Source of the DNA: Desulfovibrionaceae bacterium
Lineage (GTDB): Bacteria > Desulfobacterota > Desulfovibrionia > Desulfovibrionales > Desulfovibrionaceae
Length of the DNA: 64,000 bases
Assembly (NCBI GenBank): GCA_009773665.1
Contig: WSYE01000016.1
Span: forward strand, 1-64,000
Direction of reading: 5' to 3'
The position numbers were made by a program, and so were the translations under genes. The notes under the pieces are model-generated. The model saw only the letters and a program-made list of their open reading frames with translations. It did not search any database and was not told the origin of the DNA. Below are positions 51,444 through 60,383 of this stretch, in pieces (position 1 is the first letter of the stretch; each line of letters begins with the position of its first letter).

Positions 51444-53382
51444 AGGGCTTCCCGACGTCTTCCAGGTCGGCCAGCTCCATCACCAGCTTGTCGGACTGCT
51501 CCTGGAGGGCGTGATACTCCTTGGAGAGCTCGGAGAAGCGGGCCGCGTCGGCGTAGGTGGCCGGGTCCGCCATGATTTGCTCAACCTCGGACTGGCGGGG
51601 CAGGATCTCTTCGAGCTGCACTTCCAACGTGGAATAGCGGTCCTTTTTGGGCTTCAGCTCGCGGGAGATGGCATTGCGCTCCTCGGCCTGACGGCGTTTT
51701 TCCGCCTGACGCGATTCGCGGGTCTCGCCCTTGGGCTTGGACGGGCAGGACAGCTCGCAGGCGGCCCTGGCCTCTTCTTTCAGGTGACGCTCGTAGGCCT
51801 CGTAACCGCCCAGGAACTCAGACAGGCCGTCATGCCCCACGGTCCAGACCACTTCCGCCGCCTCGGAAAGCAGGTAGCGGTCGTGCGCCACGAACAGGAT
51901 GGTGCCCTCGTAGTCGGACAGGGCGTTGACCAGGGCTTCGCGGCTCTCCAGGTCCAGGTGGTTGGTGGGTTCGTCCAGCACCAGGAAGTTGGCGCGCGCC
52001 AGAAACAGGCTGGCCAGCACAAGGCGTGACTTCTCGCCGCCGGACAGATCGCGCACGAAGCGGTCGAAGTAGTTCTCGCCCAGCATGAACAGCCCGAGCA
52101 CGCTGCACAGCTCTTCGGTGCTGGAGCGCGGGTCCGAGAGGCGACGGATTTCGGACATCACCGTCTCGTTCTCGCGAAGTATTTCCGTCTGGTGCTGGCT
52201 AAAATAGCCCATGCGCACCTGGGAGCCCATCTTCACCACCCCGCCGGTCAGCTTCAGTTCCCCGGTCAGGCATTTGAGCAGCGTGGTCTTGCCAGCGCCG
52301 TTCGGTCCGGCCAGAGCGACCTTCTGGCCCCGGTACAGATTGAAGGTGAGCTTGGGCCACAGGGGAGCGCCGCCCGGAAAGGCGAACTCCAGGTCGGCCA
52401 CGGAGAGGATGTTCTTGTCGGCGCGGGCGGGCTCGGGCAGCTTGAAATCAAGGGTCTTGCGCTTACGCTCGATATTGCCCGCCACGTTGGACAACTCTTT
52501 TTGCAGCTTGTCCACGGCTTTGAGCTTGCTCTGGGCCTGACGGGCCTTGGTGGCCTTGGCTCCGAAGCGGGTGATGAAGGACATCTGTCGGTTGATCGCC
52601 CCGGAAAGCTGCGTGGCCTTGGCCTCCATCTGCTGCTGGATCTGGGCGCGCCACTCCAGGAAGCCGGAAAAGCTGTCCTGGCGATAAACGGGCTTGTCGC
52701 CGCCCAGGAACAGCACGTGGGTGCCCACCCGGTCCAGGAAGATGCGGTCGTGCGCCACGAACACCAGCACGCCCTGGAAGCAGAGCAGGTATTGCTCCAG
52801 CCACTCCACGGCCTCAAGGTCCAGGTGGTTGGTGGGCTCGTCCAGCAAAAGGACGTCCGCGCCGGCCACCAGCACGCGCGCAAGCTTGGCGCGTTCCCGC
52901 CAGCCGCCGGAAAGAAGCCGCACGGGGTTCGGCCAGGACGCGTCGGTGAACCCAAGGCCAGACAGGATGGACTTGGCCCGGTGCTCCGGGTTGTAGCCCA
53001 GGGTGTGCTCCATCTCGGCCTGACGGGCGGAGAGTTCGCCGAGGGCGTGCTCGTCGTGGGCGAGGCTCGCATGCTCCCACTCACGCCAGAACTCCTTCCA
53101 GGAGGGCAGCGCGCTCATGACCCAGGCCAGCAGGGGCTCGTCCAGCTCCGACCCGGCCAGCTCCTGGGCCACGTAACCCAGGCGCACGCCAGGAGGCAGG
53201 ATCACCCGCCCGGAGTCCGGCTCGGCCTCGCCCGCCAGAAGACGCAGAAATGTTGATTTGCCGCAGCCGTTGGCACCGACCACGGCGAGACGCGTACCGG
53301 CAGAGGCTTCAAGGCTGAAGCCTGCCAGCAGGTCGCGTCCGCCCAGGGACTTGGAGAGATTCTGTATGGTGATTTTAGACAT
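51256..53382 (-). CDS. ABC-F family ATPase with an abnormal C-terminal extension
   Basis: 708 codons as read. Two ATP-binding cassettes in one chain without membrane domains: Walker A GANGCGKST (about 36-44) and GPNGAGKTT (about 356-364), signatures LLSGGWRERAKLARVL and DLSGGEKSRLVLASLF, Walker B VLLLDEPTNHLDLEA and FLVLDEPTNHLDLES, with a charged linker between and a coiled coil near 560-640. ABC-F proteins act on the ribosome in translation. After VGKP (about residue 645, a normal length) the frame continues for some 63 Arg-rich residues that overlap mutT in another frame, so a stop has probably been lost by a one-base indel. Confidence 0.85.
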   Translation of the reverse strand: MSKITIQNLSKSLGGRDLLAGFSLEASAGTRLAVVGANGCGKSTFLRLLAGEAEPDSGRVILPPGVRLGYVAQELAGSELDEPLLAWVMSALPSWKEFWREWEHASLAHDEHALGELSARQAEMEHTLGYNPEHRAKSILSGLGFTDASWPNPVRLLSGGWRERAKLARVLVAGADVLLLDEPTNHLDLEAVEWLEQYLLCFQGVLVFVAHDRIFLDRVGTHVLFLGGDKPVYRQDSFSGFLEWRAQIQQQMEAKATQLSGAINRQMSFITRFGAKATKARQAQSKLKAVDKLQKELSNVAGNIERKRKTLDFKLPEPARADKNILSVADLEFAFPGGAPLWPKLTFNLYRGQKVALAGPNGAGKTTLLKCLTGELKLTGGVVKMGSQVRMGYFSQHQTEILRENETVMSEIRRLSDPRSSTEELCSVLGLFMLGENYFDRFVRDLSGGEKSRLVLASLFLARANFLVLDEPTNHLDLESREALVNALSDYEGTILFVAHDRYLLSEAAEVVWTVGHDGLSEFLGGYEAYERHLKEEARAACELSCPSKPKGETRESRQAEKRRQAEERNAISRELKPKKDRYSTLEVQLEEILPRQSEVEQIMADPATYADAARFSELSKEYHALQEQSDKLVMELADLEDVGKPCDPRCGGHSLAGGALPGRLSPRGQAPCRRVGVPRRQDRARRGRRQRPYARTARGVGHRERPA

Positions 53383-53455
53383 AAGAAATGTGCGCGGGGA
53401 CTATGCTCCCCCGCGCATGCCATGTCAAACCCCACGCTGGCCCGGCCCGGAGGCG

Positions 53456-54475
53456 CTACTTCGCCTGCGCGGCCCCCTGCCGGTTGCGGGTTTTGTACTT
53501 GGGGTCGATCACCTCTTCCAGCCTGTCCGTGGCCGTGGGCGGCTGGATGGACAGTTTGGTGACTGCCTCGAGCACCTCCGGCGAGATATCAAGCTCCGCC
53601 GAAGCCAGCGAGGCCTGAAGCTGCTCCAGGCTGCGAGCCCCGATAATGGGCGCGGTGACGCCCGGATGCGAGGCCACCCAGCGCACGGCCAGACTCACGG
53701 GGTGCACGCCTATGGACTGCGCGTAGCTGACGAACCGCTCGGCCACCTCGTAGTACACGGGGTCACTGTAGCGGGTGTTGTACATCTTGTTCTCGGCGAT
53801 GCGACCCTCTGTCGGGGCCTGTCCTCGCGAGTACTTGCCGGTCAGAAGCCCTGCCGCCAACGGGTTATAGGGGATGACGCCCAACTGCTCGGACATGGCC
53901 ATGGGCAGAATCTCCACCTCGGCCTGACGCTTCACGAGGTTGTACATGGGCTCGATGCACTCGAAGCGGGCCAGCCCCTTGGCCTGGGAAATGCCGAGCG
54001 CCTTGGCCACCTGCCACGCAGCCCAGTTGCTGGCCCCAAGGTAGAGCACCTTGCCCTGGCGCACCAGACCGTCCAGGGCGCGCAGGCTCTCTTCCATGGG
54101 GGTCATAGGGTCGAAATGGTGGATGAAGTAGACGTCGATGCGGTCGGTGTCCAGACGCGCAAGGCTCTTCTCCACCTCAAGCATGATGTGGCGGCGGGAC
54201 GCGCCCAGGCTGTTCACATCAGGCCCGGCTACCTGGGCGACCTTGGTGGTGACCACCATCTCGTCCCGGCAGCCCTTGAGGAGCTTGCCCAGGATGCTTT
54301 CGGCCAGCCCACCGCTGTAGACGTTGGCGCAGTCGAAGAAGTTCACCCCGGCGTCGCGGCAGGCATTGAACATGCGCCCGGATTCGGCCTCGTCGGCCTC
54401 CTTTCCGAAGGTCATGGTGCCAAAGCACAGTTCCGATACCAGAACGCCGGTTTTACCGAGCACCGTATACTGCAT
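53456..54475 (-). CDS. Aldo/keto reductase
   Basis: 339 residues. TIM-barrel NADPH oxidoreductase. Catalytic residues are in FDCANVYSGGLAE (Asp and Tyr, about 50-60), VVTTKVAQVAG (Lys) and DVYFIHHFDP (His). Cofactor binding shows in APIIGARSLEQLQASLA. Substrate unknown; the family covers many sugars, aldehydes and ketones. No operon partner. Confidence 0.9.
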   Translation of the reverse strand: MQYTVLGKTGVLVSELCFGTMTFGKEADEAESGRMFNACRDAGVNFFDCANVYSGGLAESILGKLLKGCRDEMVVTTKVAQVAGPDVNSLGASRRHIMLEVEKSLARLDTDRIDVYFIHHFDPMTPMEESLRALDGLVRQGKVLYLGASNWAAWQVAKALGISQAKGLARFECIEPMYNLVKRQAEVEILPMAMSEQLGVIPYNPLAAGLLTGKYSRGQAPTEGRIAENKMYNTRYSDPVYYEVAERFVSYAQSIGVHPVSLAVRWVASHPGVTAPIIGARSLEQLQASLASAELDISPEVLEAVTKLSIQPPTATDRLEEVIDPKYKTRNRQGAAQAK

Positions 54476-54668
54476 CGTTTAGCTCCTGTTGGTAACAAAC
54501 GATCATAAGCAATCTTCCCGCTTCTGCCCCACCTGACCTTCTCCCCGCAACCTCGTGTTGGCCCTCAAAATCAATGCCCAGCCATTCTGAGATAACAAGC
54601 TGACAGTATGATCTTGGCCTTGGAACACATGTTCATGTATTTCAAGGACGCGACGCTAGCCCACGCGT

Positions 54669-55415
54669 TCACGGCAATGACTGGCGGGCCTTGGCAGCCC
54701 GCAAGGCCTGCTGGTGCGGCTCCAGGATTGCTTCGATCACTCCCTCGTGTTTCATTTTCCTGAATTCCGCAGCCAGTAACGGAACGAGGTCTGCGTGGCG
54801 GCGGTGGACATAGTGATAGAGATTGTACGTCGCGATGGGCGGCTCAAGCTCCAGCATCGGTCCGAAATTCAGGGAGTCCACCATCATCCATGCATAGGGC
54901 GACAGCACCGCCACGTCGCACATTCCATCATGCAACAGCCGGAGAGCGTTCTCAAGCCCCAAGGCGGACATGCGGTTCATGCCCAGTGTGCCTTGCTCAT
55001 ACAGCTTGAGCCCGTGCATGTAACAGATGCTGTAGGGGCGCAGGCTCTCCCACCCATTTACCGGAAATTTCTTTCCCTTCGTGAAGGCCTTTACCGTGAC
55101 CGAGACTACAGATTCGGGAACGCGCACCAGATTGGGATAGAGAGCCTCGAGTCCTTCAATCCTGACGGTTTCCCCGTCGGTCAGTCCACTGTCGGCGACC
55201 CGCAAGGCGCGCTCCGCTGGCAGTGGCACGGCGACGATCTCAAAGCCAAGCCGCTTGTACGCTTCCTGCAGGATCGGGAAATAGTGGAGAGTCCCCGTGT
55301 CGTCAGCGATCTGGGATATCTTGAACGGTTGCGAAGAATGCCCCGGACTCCAGGACAAGAGAACGGCGAGGGCCGCAAGGACTATGAACGCCGTGGCGCG
55401 CGCGTGGGTTGGCAT
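54669..55415 (-). CDS. Periplasmic solute-binding protein, family 3 type, orphan
   Basis: 248 residues from ATG 55415 (GGAG at proper spacing). A signal peptide (AFIVLAALAVLLSWSPGHS) leads to a binding-protein fold: ISQIADDTGTLHYFPILQEAYKRL (split over the first lobe), LPAERALRVADSGLTDGET and LHDGMCDVAVLSPYAWMM. No transporter or kinase gene is adjacent, so it resembles the many orphan family-3 proteins of Desulfovibrio that may serve chemosensing or unlinked systems. Confidence 0.8.
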   Translation of the reverse strand: MPTHARATAFIVLAALAVLLSWSPGHSSQPFKISQIADDTGTLHYFPILQEAYKRLGFEIVAVPLPAERALRVADSGLTDGETVRIEGLEALYPNLVRVPESVVSVTVKAFTKGKKFPVNGWESLRPYSICYMHGLKLYEQGTLGMNRMSALGLENALRLLHDGMCDVAVLSPYAWMMVDSLNFGPMLELEPPIATYNLYHYVHRRHADLVPLLAAEFRKMKHEGVIEAILEPHQQALRAAKARQSLP

Positions 55416-55547
55416 GGCCTGCTCCAGGTATTCTGACAACTATCATATGATTGCGTATCAGGCCGGGAAACGCAAGACTCCCTTTGTTTCCGCATCCTGT
55501 GTCGCAATTCGTGCTTCTAGGCATGTGGGAAAACAATCCCCACCAGA

Positions 55548-55576
55548 TTGACAATGAAAATCATTTTCAATAGACG
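55548..55576 (+). promoter_or_regulatory. Promoter with embedded Fur box for the DUF2325 gene
   Basis: TTGACA (55548-55553) and TAGACG (55571-55576) are spaced 17 bases apart. The spacer holds TGAAAATCATTTTCA (55555-55569), a perfect 7-1-7 dyad equal in form to the Fur consensus TGATAATNATTATCA. Iron-bound Fur would block the promoter. Confidence 0.65.
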
Positions 55577-55606
55577 ATGGCCAACACGACCGCAGGAGGA
55601 GAGATC

Positions 55607-56872
55607 ATGACCGTCCCCGTCCGCCGAAAGCTCTGGGAGCACGAGGACTATCAGTGCCCCATTCTGGGAACCTGCCTGAGTATGACCGAACTCCGCAAGC
55701 TGGCCCGCAAGCTTGACGTCACCGTGCAGCCCTCGGCCACCGACTACGAGCTGCACGTCTTCTTCGTGCATGAATGCCGCAAGGAAGGCCCCATAGCCAG
55801 CTACATCCACAAGTACCTGGACAAAAAATACCGCAAGCACATCCGCTTCTTCGCCAAGGCCTCCGAGCCCACTGCCCTGGAGGCCATGTGGAAACACTCG
55901 CTAAAATCCGGCGACATCCCAGGTCCCTTCTGGGCGCTGATGTCCCACCCGGACACGGGTACGGCGCTTTCGCGACGCGCCTTCGGCGAGATCCACATGC
56001 TCTCGCACCTGATGGGAGCGGCCAACCGGGCGGACCTCAAACGCCTGAGCAAGCTGGAATCCCGCGTGGATGAACTGAGCCAGGCGCTTTCGCGCGTGCA
56101 GACACTGAGGAGGGCGCAGAAGATGGAGTGGGCAGTGCGCGTTCGCGAACTGGAGGATAAGCTGGAGTCCGAGCGCCAGGAGCGGCTGAAAATCTCCAGG
56201 CTGGTGCGCGAGTCTGCCCTGCCCCGCATCGAGCCCGCCCAGGCGGACGCAAATGCGCTGCGCGACCAGCTGGAAGCCTCCCAGAACGAGGTGCGCCGCC
56301 AAGCCGCCATCATCGAAGAACTCTACCGCGAGAACGCGCAACTGCGTGAGCGCCTGGACGACGTGAACGCCGACCTGGAGCGGGCAGAAATGGAACTGGT
56401 GCGGGTGATGCCCTGCGCCGAGGGTGGGGGCTGCATGAGCGGCGACGCCTGCCGCCAGGGATCGCGACAGGGGAGCGCCTGCCGGGATGCGTCCTGCCCG
56501 GACTGTTCCGACGGCGCGTGCGCCGAGGCGGGCGTCTGCGGCACTACCGACTGCCCTGCCCTGTCCGGCAAGAAGGTGCTGTACGTCGGTGGCCGGTGCA
56601 ATCTGGTGCGCCACTATCGCGAAATGGTGGAGCGCATGGGCTGCCGCTTCCACCATCATGATGGCGGCGTGGAGAACTCCACCTCCGAGCTCTACGGCAA
56701 GCTGGCTGCCGCAGACGTGGTGCTCTGCCCGGTGGACTGCGTGAGCCACGAAGCCTGCCAGAGCGTCAAGAAGGCCTGCAAGCACTGCATGAAGCCGTTC
56801 ATGATGCTTCGGAGTTCCGGCCTCTCGGCCCTGGCGCGTTCGCTGGACCAGCTGGCAGAACGTGCGAACTGA
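55607..56872 (+). CDS. DUF2325 protein with coiled coil and Cys-rich linker
   Basis: 421 residues from ATG 55607, with AGGAGGAG five bases upstream (an in-frame ATG at 55577 is less likely). An N-terminal helical domain (about 1-140, YQCPILGTCLSMTELRKLA) is followed by a long coiled coil (about 145-275), a linker with some ten cysteines (CMSGDACRQGSRQGSACRDA), and the C-terminal DUF2325 domain (about 330-415, VLYVGGRCNLVRHYREMVER, VLCPVDCVSHEACQSVKKAC). The domain is found in iron-regulated genes of anaerobes but has no defined activity. The Fur-box promoter just upstream supports a role in iron limitation. Confidence 0.85.
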   Translation: MTVPVRRKLWEHEDYQCPILGTCLSMTELRKLARKLDVTVQPSATDYELHVFFVHECRKEGPIASYIHKYLDKKYRKHIRFFAKASEPTALEAMWKHSLKSGDIPGPFWALMSHPDTGTALSRRAFGEIHMLSHLMGAANRADLKRLSKLESRVDELSQALSRVQTLRRAQKMEWAVRVRELEDKLESERQERLKISRLVRESALPRIEPAQADANALRDQLEASQNEVRRQAAIIEELYRENAQLRERLDDVNADLERAEMELVRVMPCAEGGGCMSGDACRQGSRQGSACRDASCPDCSDGACAEAGVCGTTDCPALSGKKVLYVGGRCNLVRHYREMVERMGCRFHHHDGGVENSTSELYGKLAAADVVLCPVDCVSHEACQSVKKACKHCMKPFMMLRSSGLSALARSLDQLAERAN

Positions 56873-57013
56873 GCGATTTTAGCCGCAAACAGTCAGGATA
56901 CAAGAGTATTCCGCAGGCTTCTTTGAGATAACCAGGACATGTTCCCCATGCGGAGCAGGCCCGGACAAGGCCAACATTCTGGAAAAATGGTTGTTGTGAT
57001 GTATACTGCCCGC

Positions 57014-57730
57014 ATGATGCGAAAGATACCTGTTCTTCTTCTGTCGCTTATGCTGCTGGCCGCGCTGGCCCTGGCAGGCAAAGGCCATTACCTGTCGCCC
57101 GGACAGGTGGACCTCTCCAGGCTGCTGGCCCCGCCTCCGGCCAACGATTCGCAGCGCACCCGCGCCGAGATCGAAACCATGCTCTCGCTGCAACAGGGCA
57201 GGACCCCGGCCCAGGAGGCCGCCGCCAGGGCAGACCGGGAGATGTCGCCGTTTCCCTTCGCGGACGTGCTCGGCCCCCGGTTCGTGAAGGACAAGCTGCC
57301 CAACACGGCGGTGTTCTTCGAGAAAGTCCTGTCCGACCAGCGGCTCTTCGTGTCACCGGCCAAGAAGCACTTCAACAGGCCCCGGCCCTACATCCTGGAC
57401 TTAAGCGTGGAACCCAGCCTGTCCAGGCCGCACAACGAATCCTATCCCAGCGGACACAGCACCTGGGGGCACCTGGCAGGCATCATCCTGGCCAACATGG
57501 TGCCGGAGAAAGCGGAGCAGCTCTACGAACGCGCCGGGCGCTACGCCTCTCAGCGGGTGCTTGGCGGCGTGCACTACCCGAGCGACGTGGAGGCCGGGAA
57601 AATCGCCGCCGCCGTGATCGCCTCGGCGCTGTTTCAGAGTCCGGCCTTCCAGGAGGATTTCGCCAAGGCCAAGGCCGAGGTGCGCGGCGTGCTGCGTCTG
57701 GACGGCGCTCCCGTGCCCGCCGGACAGTAA
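57014..57730 (+). CDS. Class A acid phosphatase (PAP2 superfamily)
   Basis: 238 residues from ATG 57014. A signal peptide (VLLLSLMLLAALALA) makes it periplasmic. The three phosphatase motifs are intact: KKHFNRPRP (KX6RP), YPSGHSTWGH (PSGH) and SQRVLGGVHYPSD (S-x-R-x5-H-x3-D). Bacterial class A nonspecific acid phosphatases such as PhoN have the same length and order. No strong ribosome site precedes the chosen ATG; other starts upstream at 56939 or 56984 are possible. Confidence 0.88.
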   Translation: MMRKIPVLLLSLMLLAALALAGKGHYLSPGQVDLSRLLAPPPANDSQRTRAEIETMLSLQQGRTPAQEAAARADREMSPFPFADVLGPRFVKDKLPNTAVFFEKVLSDQRLFVSPAKKHFNRPRPYILDLSVEPSLSRPHNESYPSGHSTWGHLAGIILANMVPEKAEQLYERAGRYASQRVLGGVHYPSDVEAGKIAAAVIASALFQSPAFQEDFAKAKAEVRGVLRLDGAPVPAGQ

Positions 57731-57840
57731 CCCGTACAGGCCTCGACGCGACTCTCAGAATAAGGCCCGTTTTCGACCAGAAACCTCATCAGGCTTATGT
57801 CCACGCAACAAGCCACGGCATGCACAAGGGGAGATTTCAC

Positions 57841-58221
57841 ATGATGAACCTGAAACGCTACCGGACGCATACCGGACACGAACCCGTGACCGAATGGATC
57901 GAGAGCCTGCCCGACAGCAGCGCGCGCAACCGCCTGACCGACCAGATTGAGCAGCTGCGTTCCGGCATGCCTACGGAGTGCCGCCAGCTTGGCAACAACG
58001 TGTACGTCGTGCGCCTGGACGCAGGCCCAGGCTCATCACCGGACAAGGCTCAGAAAGTCCGTCTGGACACTGAACACGGCGTGCGCCTCTATTTCGGTCG
58101 CAAGGGCGAATCCCTGCTGCTCCTGCTGTGCGGCGCAGGCAGCTGGACCAAGGCGGCGGAACGCGACAGCGCTCTGGCCTTCATGGCCGACTTCGAGACG
58201 GGGTCGCGACGAGACGCCTGA
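57841..58221 (+). CDS. Solitary RelE/ParE-superfamily toxin-like protein
   Basis: 126 residues from ATG 57841 (GGGAG upstream). It matches the addiction-module killer protein group: VTEWIESLPDSSARNRLTDQ, VYVVRLDAGPG and VRLYFGRKGESLLLLLCGAG. Between the last two a 16-residue insertion (SSPDKAQKVRLDTEHG) makes it longer than the usual ~100 residues. The usual partner, a short helix-turn-helix antitoxin directly downstream, is missing; a hairpin repeat starts at the stop codon. It may be inactivated, or be a domesticated or chromosomal orphan. Confidence 0.75.
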   Translation: MMNLKRYRTHTGHEPVTEWIESLPDSSARNRLTDQIEQLRSGMPTECRQLGNNVYVVRLDAGPGSSPDKAQKVRLDTEHGVRLYFGRKGESLLLLLCGAGSWTKAAERDSALAFMADFETGSRRDA

Positions 58222-58288
58222 TGCCTCCGGCGGCCAGAGAGGGCTCCGCCCTCTCTGGACTCTCCCGCCAGGGGGATGATCCCCCTGG
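58220..58288 (+). repeat. Hairpin repeat module starting at the toxin stop codon
   Basis: The lead gatgcctccggcggcc (58220-58235) is followed by the stems ccagagagggctccgccctctctgg and ccagggggatgatccccctgg. The lead is identical to that at 50104-50089, and the second stem to that at 49804-49824. It likely ends transcription of the toxin gene. Confidence 0.75.
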
Positions 58289-58341
58289 ACCCTCGATTAG
58301 CTTCGCGGGCAGCACTGTTATGCATCAGATATCTCGCAAAT

Positions 58342-58377
58342 GAGGCATGAAGCGCGCAAAGCCGCGCTTCATGCCTC
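58342..58377. terminator. Perfect 15-bp-arm hairpin
   Basis: gaggcatgaagcgcg and cgcgcttcatgcctc around caaagc, followed by ttattg on the plus strand. Lies between repeat modules in the 503-base gap between the toxin gene and gap; no gene is supported in that gap. Confidence 0.65.
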
Positions 58378-58517
58378 TTATTGTATATCCCTGCCGCCGG
58401 GCATGGTCAGCTCCGCTTGGGGCGTTCCCGAGCAGATTTCCCCTCGTCCCGACTGTGTATCTCATCGCGGCAGAACGGACGTCACGCGGAGGGCGGAGGC
58501 TGAAACGGGAATGTCCC

Positions 58518-58565
58518 GCGCTGCGGGCGACGAATCGTCTTCAAATCGATTCGAGCCCGCCGCGC
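58518..58565. repeat. Palindromic repeat, copy B (inverted to copy A)
   Basis: gcgggcgacgaatcgtcttc continues through aaatcgattcgagcccgccgcgc; relative to 49907-49958 it is inverted and differs at a handful of positions. The two flanking ccagggg hairpins (58268-58288, 58645-58666) face each other around it. Confidence 0.7.
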
Positions 58566-58644
58566 GAGACATGGACGTTACAGCCTTCGCCCTCCGCACA
58601 CCGAATCCTACCCACCCGACACGACGCGAAGCGGAAAGCCGGGT

Positions 58645-58711
58645 CCAGGGGAGGCTTCTCCCCTGGCGGGTGCAGGGCGGAGCCCGCCGGGGTGCGGGGC
58701 AGAGCCCCGCC
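58645..58711. repeat. Hairpin cluster downstream of gap
   Basis: Stems ccaggggaggcttctcccctgg, gggcggagcccgcc and gcggggcagagccccgc in a row, the mirror arrangement of the 49757-49824 cluster. It ends 13 bases before the gap stop codon region and is placed to terminate gap transcription on the minus strand. Confidence 0.7.
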
Positions 58712-58724
58712 AGAAGTCTCCCGG

Positions 58725-59741
58725 CTACATGCCCTTCCCGGCCATGTAGCGGATCAGATCGCCAACCCGGCAGGAATAGCCCCATTCGTTGTCGTACCAG
58801 GCCACAATCTTGGCCAGCACGCCGTCCTGAACGGACGTGAACTCCGACTCCACGATGCCGGAGCGCGGGTCGCCCTTGTAGTCCGAAGAGACCAGCGGTT
58901 CCTCGCTGTAGCCCATGATGCCCTTGAGAGGGCCTTCCGCCGCAGCCTTCAGAACATCGCGCATGCCCTTGGTGTCTGTGGGCCGCTCCAGGATGGCCGC
59001 GAAATCCACCACCGACACCGCAGGGGTAGGCACGCGAAGCGAATAGCCGCTGAAACGTCCCTTGAGCTCCGGGATCACCAGGGATACGGCCTTGGCCGCT
59101 CCCGTGGAGGTGGGGATGATGTTGCAGGCGGCGGCCCTGGCCCGGCGCAGATCCTTGTGGGGCAGGTCCAGGATACGCTGGTCGTTGGTGTAGGAGTGGA
59201 TGGTGCACATCACGCCGGACTTGATGCCGAAAGCTTCATGAACCACTTTGGCCACGGGGGCGAGGCAGTTGGTGGTGCAGGAGGCGTTGGAGATGATGTT
59301 GTGCTTGTCCGGGTCGTACTGGGCCTCGTTGACGCCCAAGACAATGGTGATGTCCTCGTCCTTGGCCGGGGCGGAGATGATGACCTTTTTCGCGCCCGAC
59401 TCCAGGTGCATAGACGCCTGGGGTCCGGTCCTGAAAATACCGGTGGATTCAACCACAATGTCCACGCCGGTCTCGGCCCAGAGGATATTCTTGGGGTCGC
59501 GCTCCTTGAAGCAGCGCACGTTCCAGTCCCCCACGGCCATGTCGTCGCCTTCGGTGCGGATGTCCACGGCGAACCGGCCATAGTTGGTGTCGTAGGACAG
59601 CAGGTGAGCGTTGGTGTGGGTATCGAAGAGATCGTTGATGGCCACCACCTCGGCAATATCCTTGTGCTGCTCGTAGAGCGCCTTGAGCACCTGGCGTCCG
59701 ATGCGGCCGAATCCGTTGATGCCGACTTTTACCTTGCGCAT
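58725..59741 (-). CDS. gap: Glyceraldehyde-3-phosphate dehydrogenase, type I
   Basis: 338 residues from ATG 59741. Glycolytic/gluconeogenic NAD enzyme. [16 protein letters not shown] binds NAD; the catalytic cysteine is in [16 protein letters not shown] (about residue 155) and the histidine follows near the [20 protein letters not shown] segment; [14 protein letters not shown] and WYDNEWGYS complete the pattern. The acidic residue at the end of the second strand (AINDLFD) indicates preference for NAD. The GAF gene lies 10 bp upstream, so they may share a transcript. Confidence 0.96.
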   Translation of the reverse strand: MRKVKVGINGFGRIGRQVLKALYEQHKDIAEVVAINDLFDTHTNAHLLSYDTNYGRFAVDIRTEGDDMAVGDWNVRCFKERDPKNILWAETGVDIVVESTGIFRTGPQASMHLESGAKKVIISAPAKDEDITIVLGVNEAQYDPDKHNIISNASCTTNCLAPVAKVVHEAFGIKSGVMCTIHSYTNDQRILDLPHKDLRRARAAACNIIPTSTGAAKAVSLVIPELKGRFSGYSLRVPTPAVSVVDFAAILERPTDTKGMRDVLKAAAEGPLKGIMGYSEEPLVSSDYKGDPRSGIVESEFTSVQDGVLAKIVAWYDNEWGYSCRVGDLIRYMAGKGM

Positions 59742-59751
59742 GGAGACCTCG

Positions 59752-60318
59752 TTAGTCCTCGAAGGTTTGATACTGGAAGGCGGTGAGCAGCTCATAGTCC
59801 GACTTGAGCGCCTGGTGCAGCCTGGCGTTCTCGATGGCTATGGCCGACAGGTTGGCCATGATGATGAAGAACTCCACCTCGGAATCGCAGAAAACGCGTT
59901 CCTCGGCGGAATAGGCCCGCATGACGCCTATGATCTTCTTGTCTTCGAGCTTCAGAGGCACCACCAGCACAGACTTGATGCCTTCCGTTTTGGCGGCTTC
60001 CTTGTACTGGAAACGGTCGTCGGTGGAGGCATCACGGACGTGCACCGTGGCCCCGGCCAGGGCCTCTTTGTCCAGCTTGCTCTTTTCCACCTCGACCTTG
60101 CCCTTGCGCAAATACCCCTTGGACAGCCCGAAGGACGCCCCGGGAAGCAGGTTTGCGCCGGAACGGTCCAAAAGCCTGAGCGAACAGGCCTTTACCTCCA
60201 GCGCCTTGGCGGTCTGCTCGGCAATTCTGCCCAGCAGCTCCATGGGTTCCAGGCTCGAGTTGATGACCCGGATGGCCTCGTATAGCGTCTTGAAGTAGCT
60301 TCTTTCGCAATCCAGCAT
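59752..60318 (-). CDS. GAF-domain protein
   Basis: 188 residues that are almost entirely one GAF domain (about 20-170): [56 protein letters not shown] and [20 protein letters not shown]. No catalytic domain attached. It probably senses a small molecule and acts through a partner. Ten bases upstream of gap in the same direction, so expression of the two may be coupled. Confidence 0.88.
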   Translation of the reverse strand: MLDCERSYFKTLYEAIRVINSSLEPMELLGRIAEQTAKALEVKACSLRLLDRSGANLLPGASFGLSKGYLRKGKVEVEKSKLDKEALAGATVHVRDASTDDRFQYKEAAKTEGIKSVLVVPLKLEDKKIIGVMRAYSAEERVFCDSEVEFFIIMANLSAIAIENARLHQALKSDYELLTAFQYQTFED

Positions 60319-60383
60319 GCGGCTCTCCTTGCTGTTATTGAGCTTTCGTGGACTACATGCACCATATTCCGAAGAAATGACAC

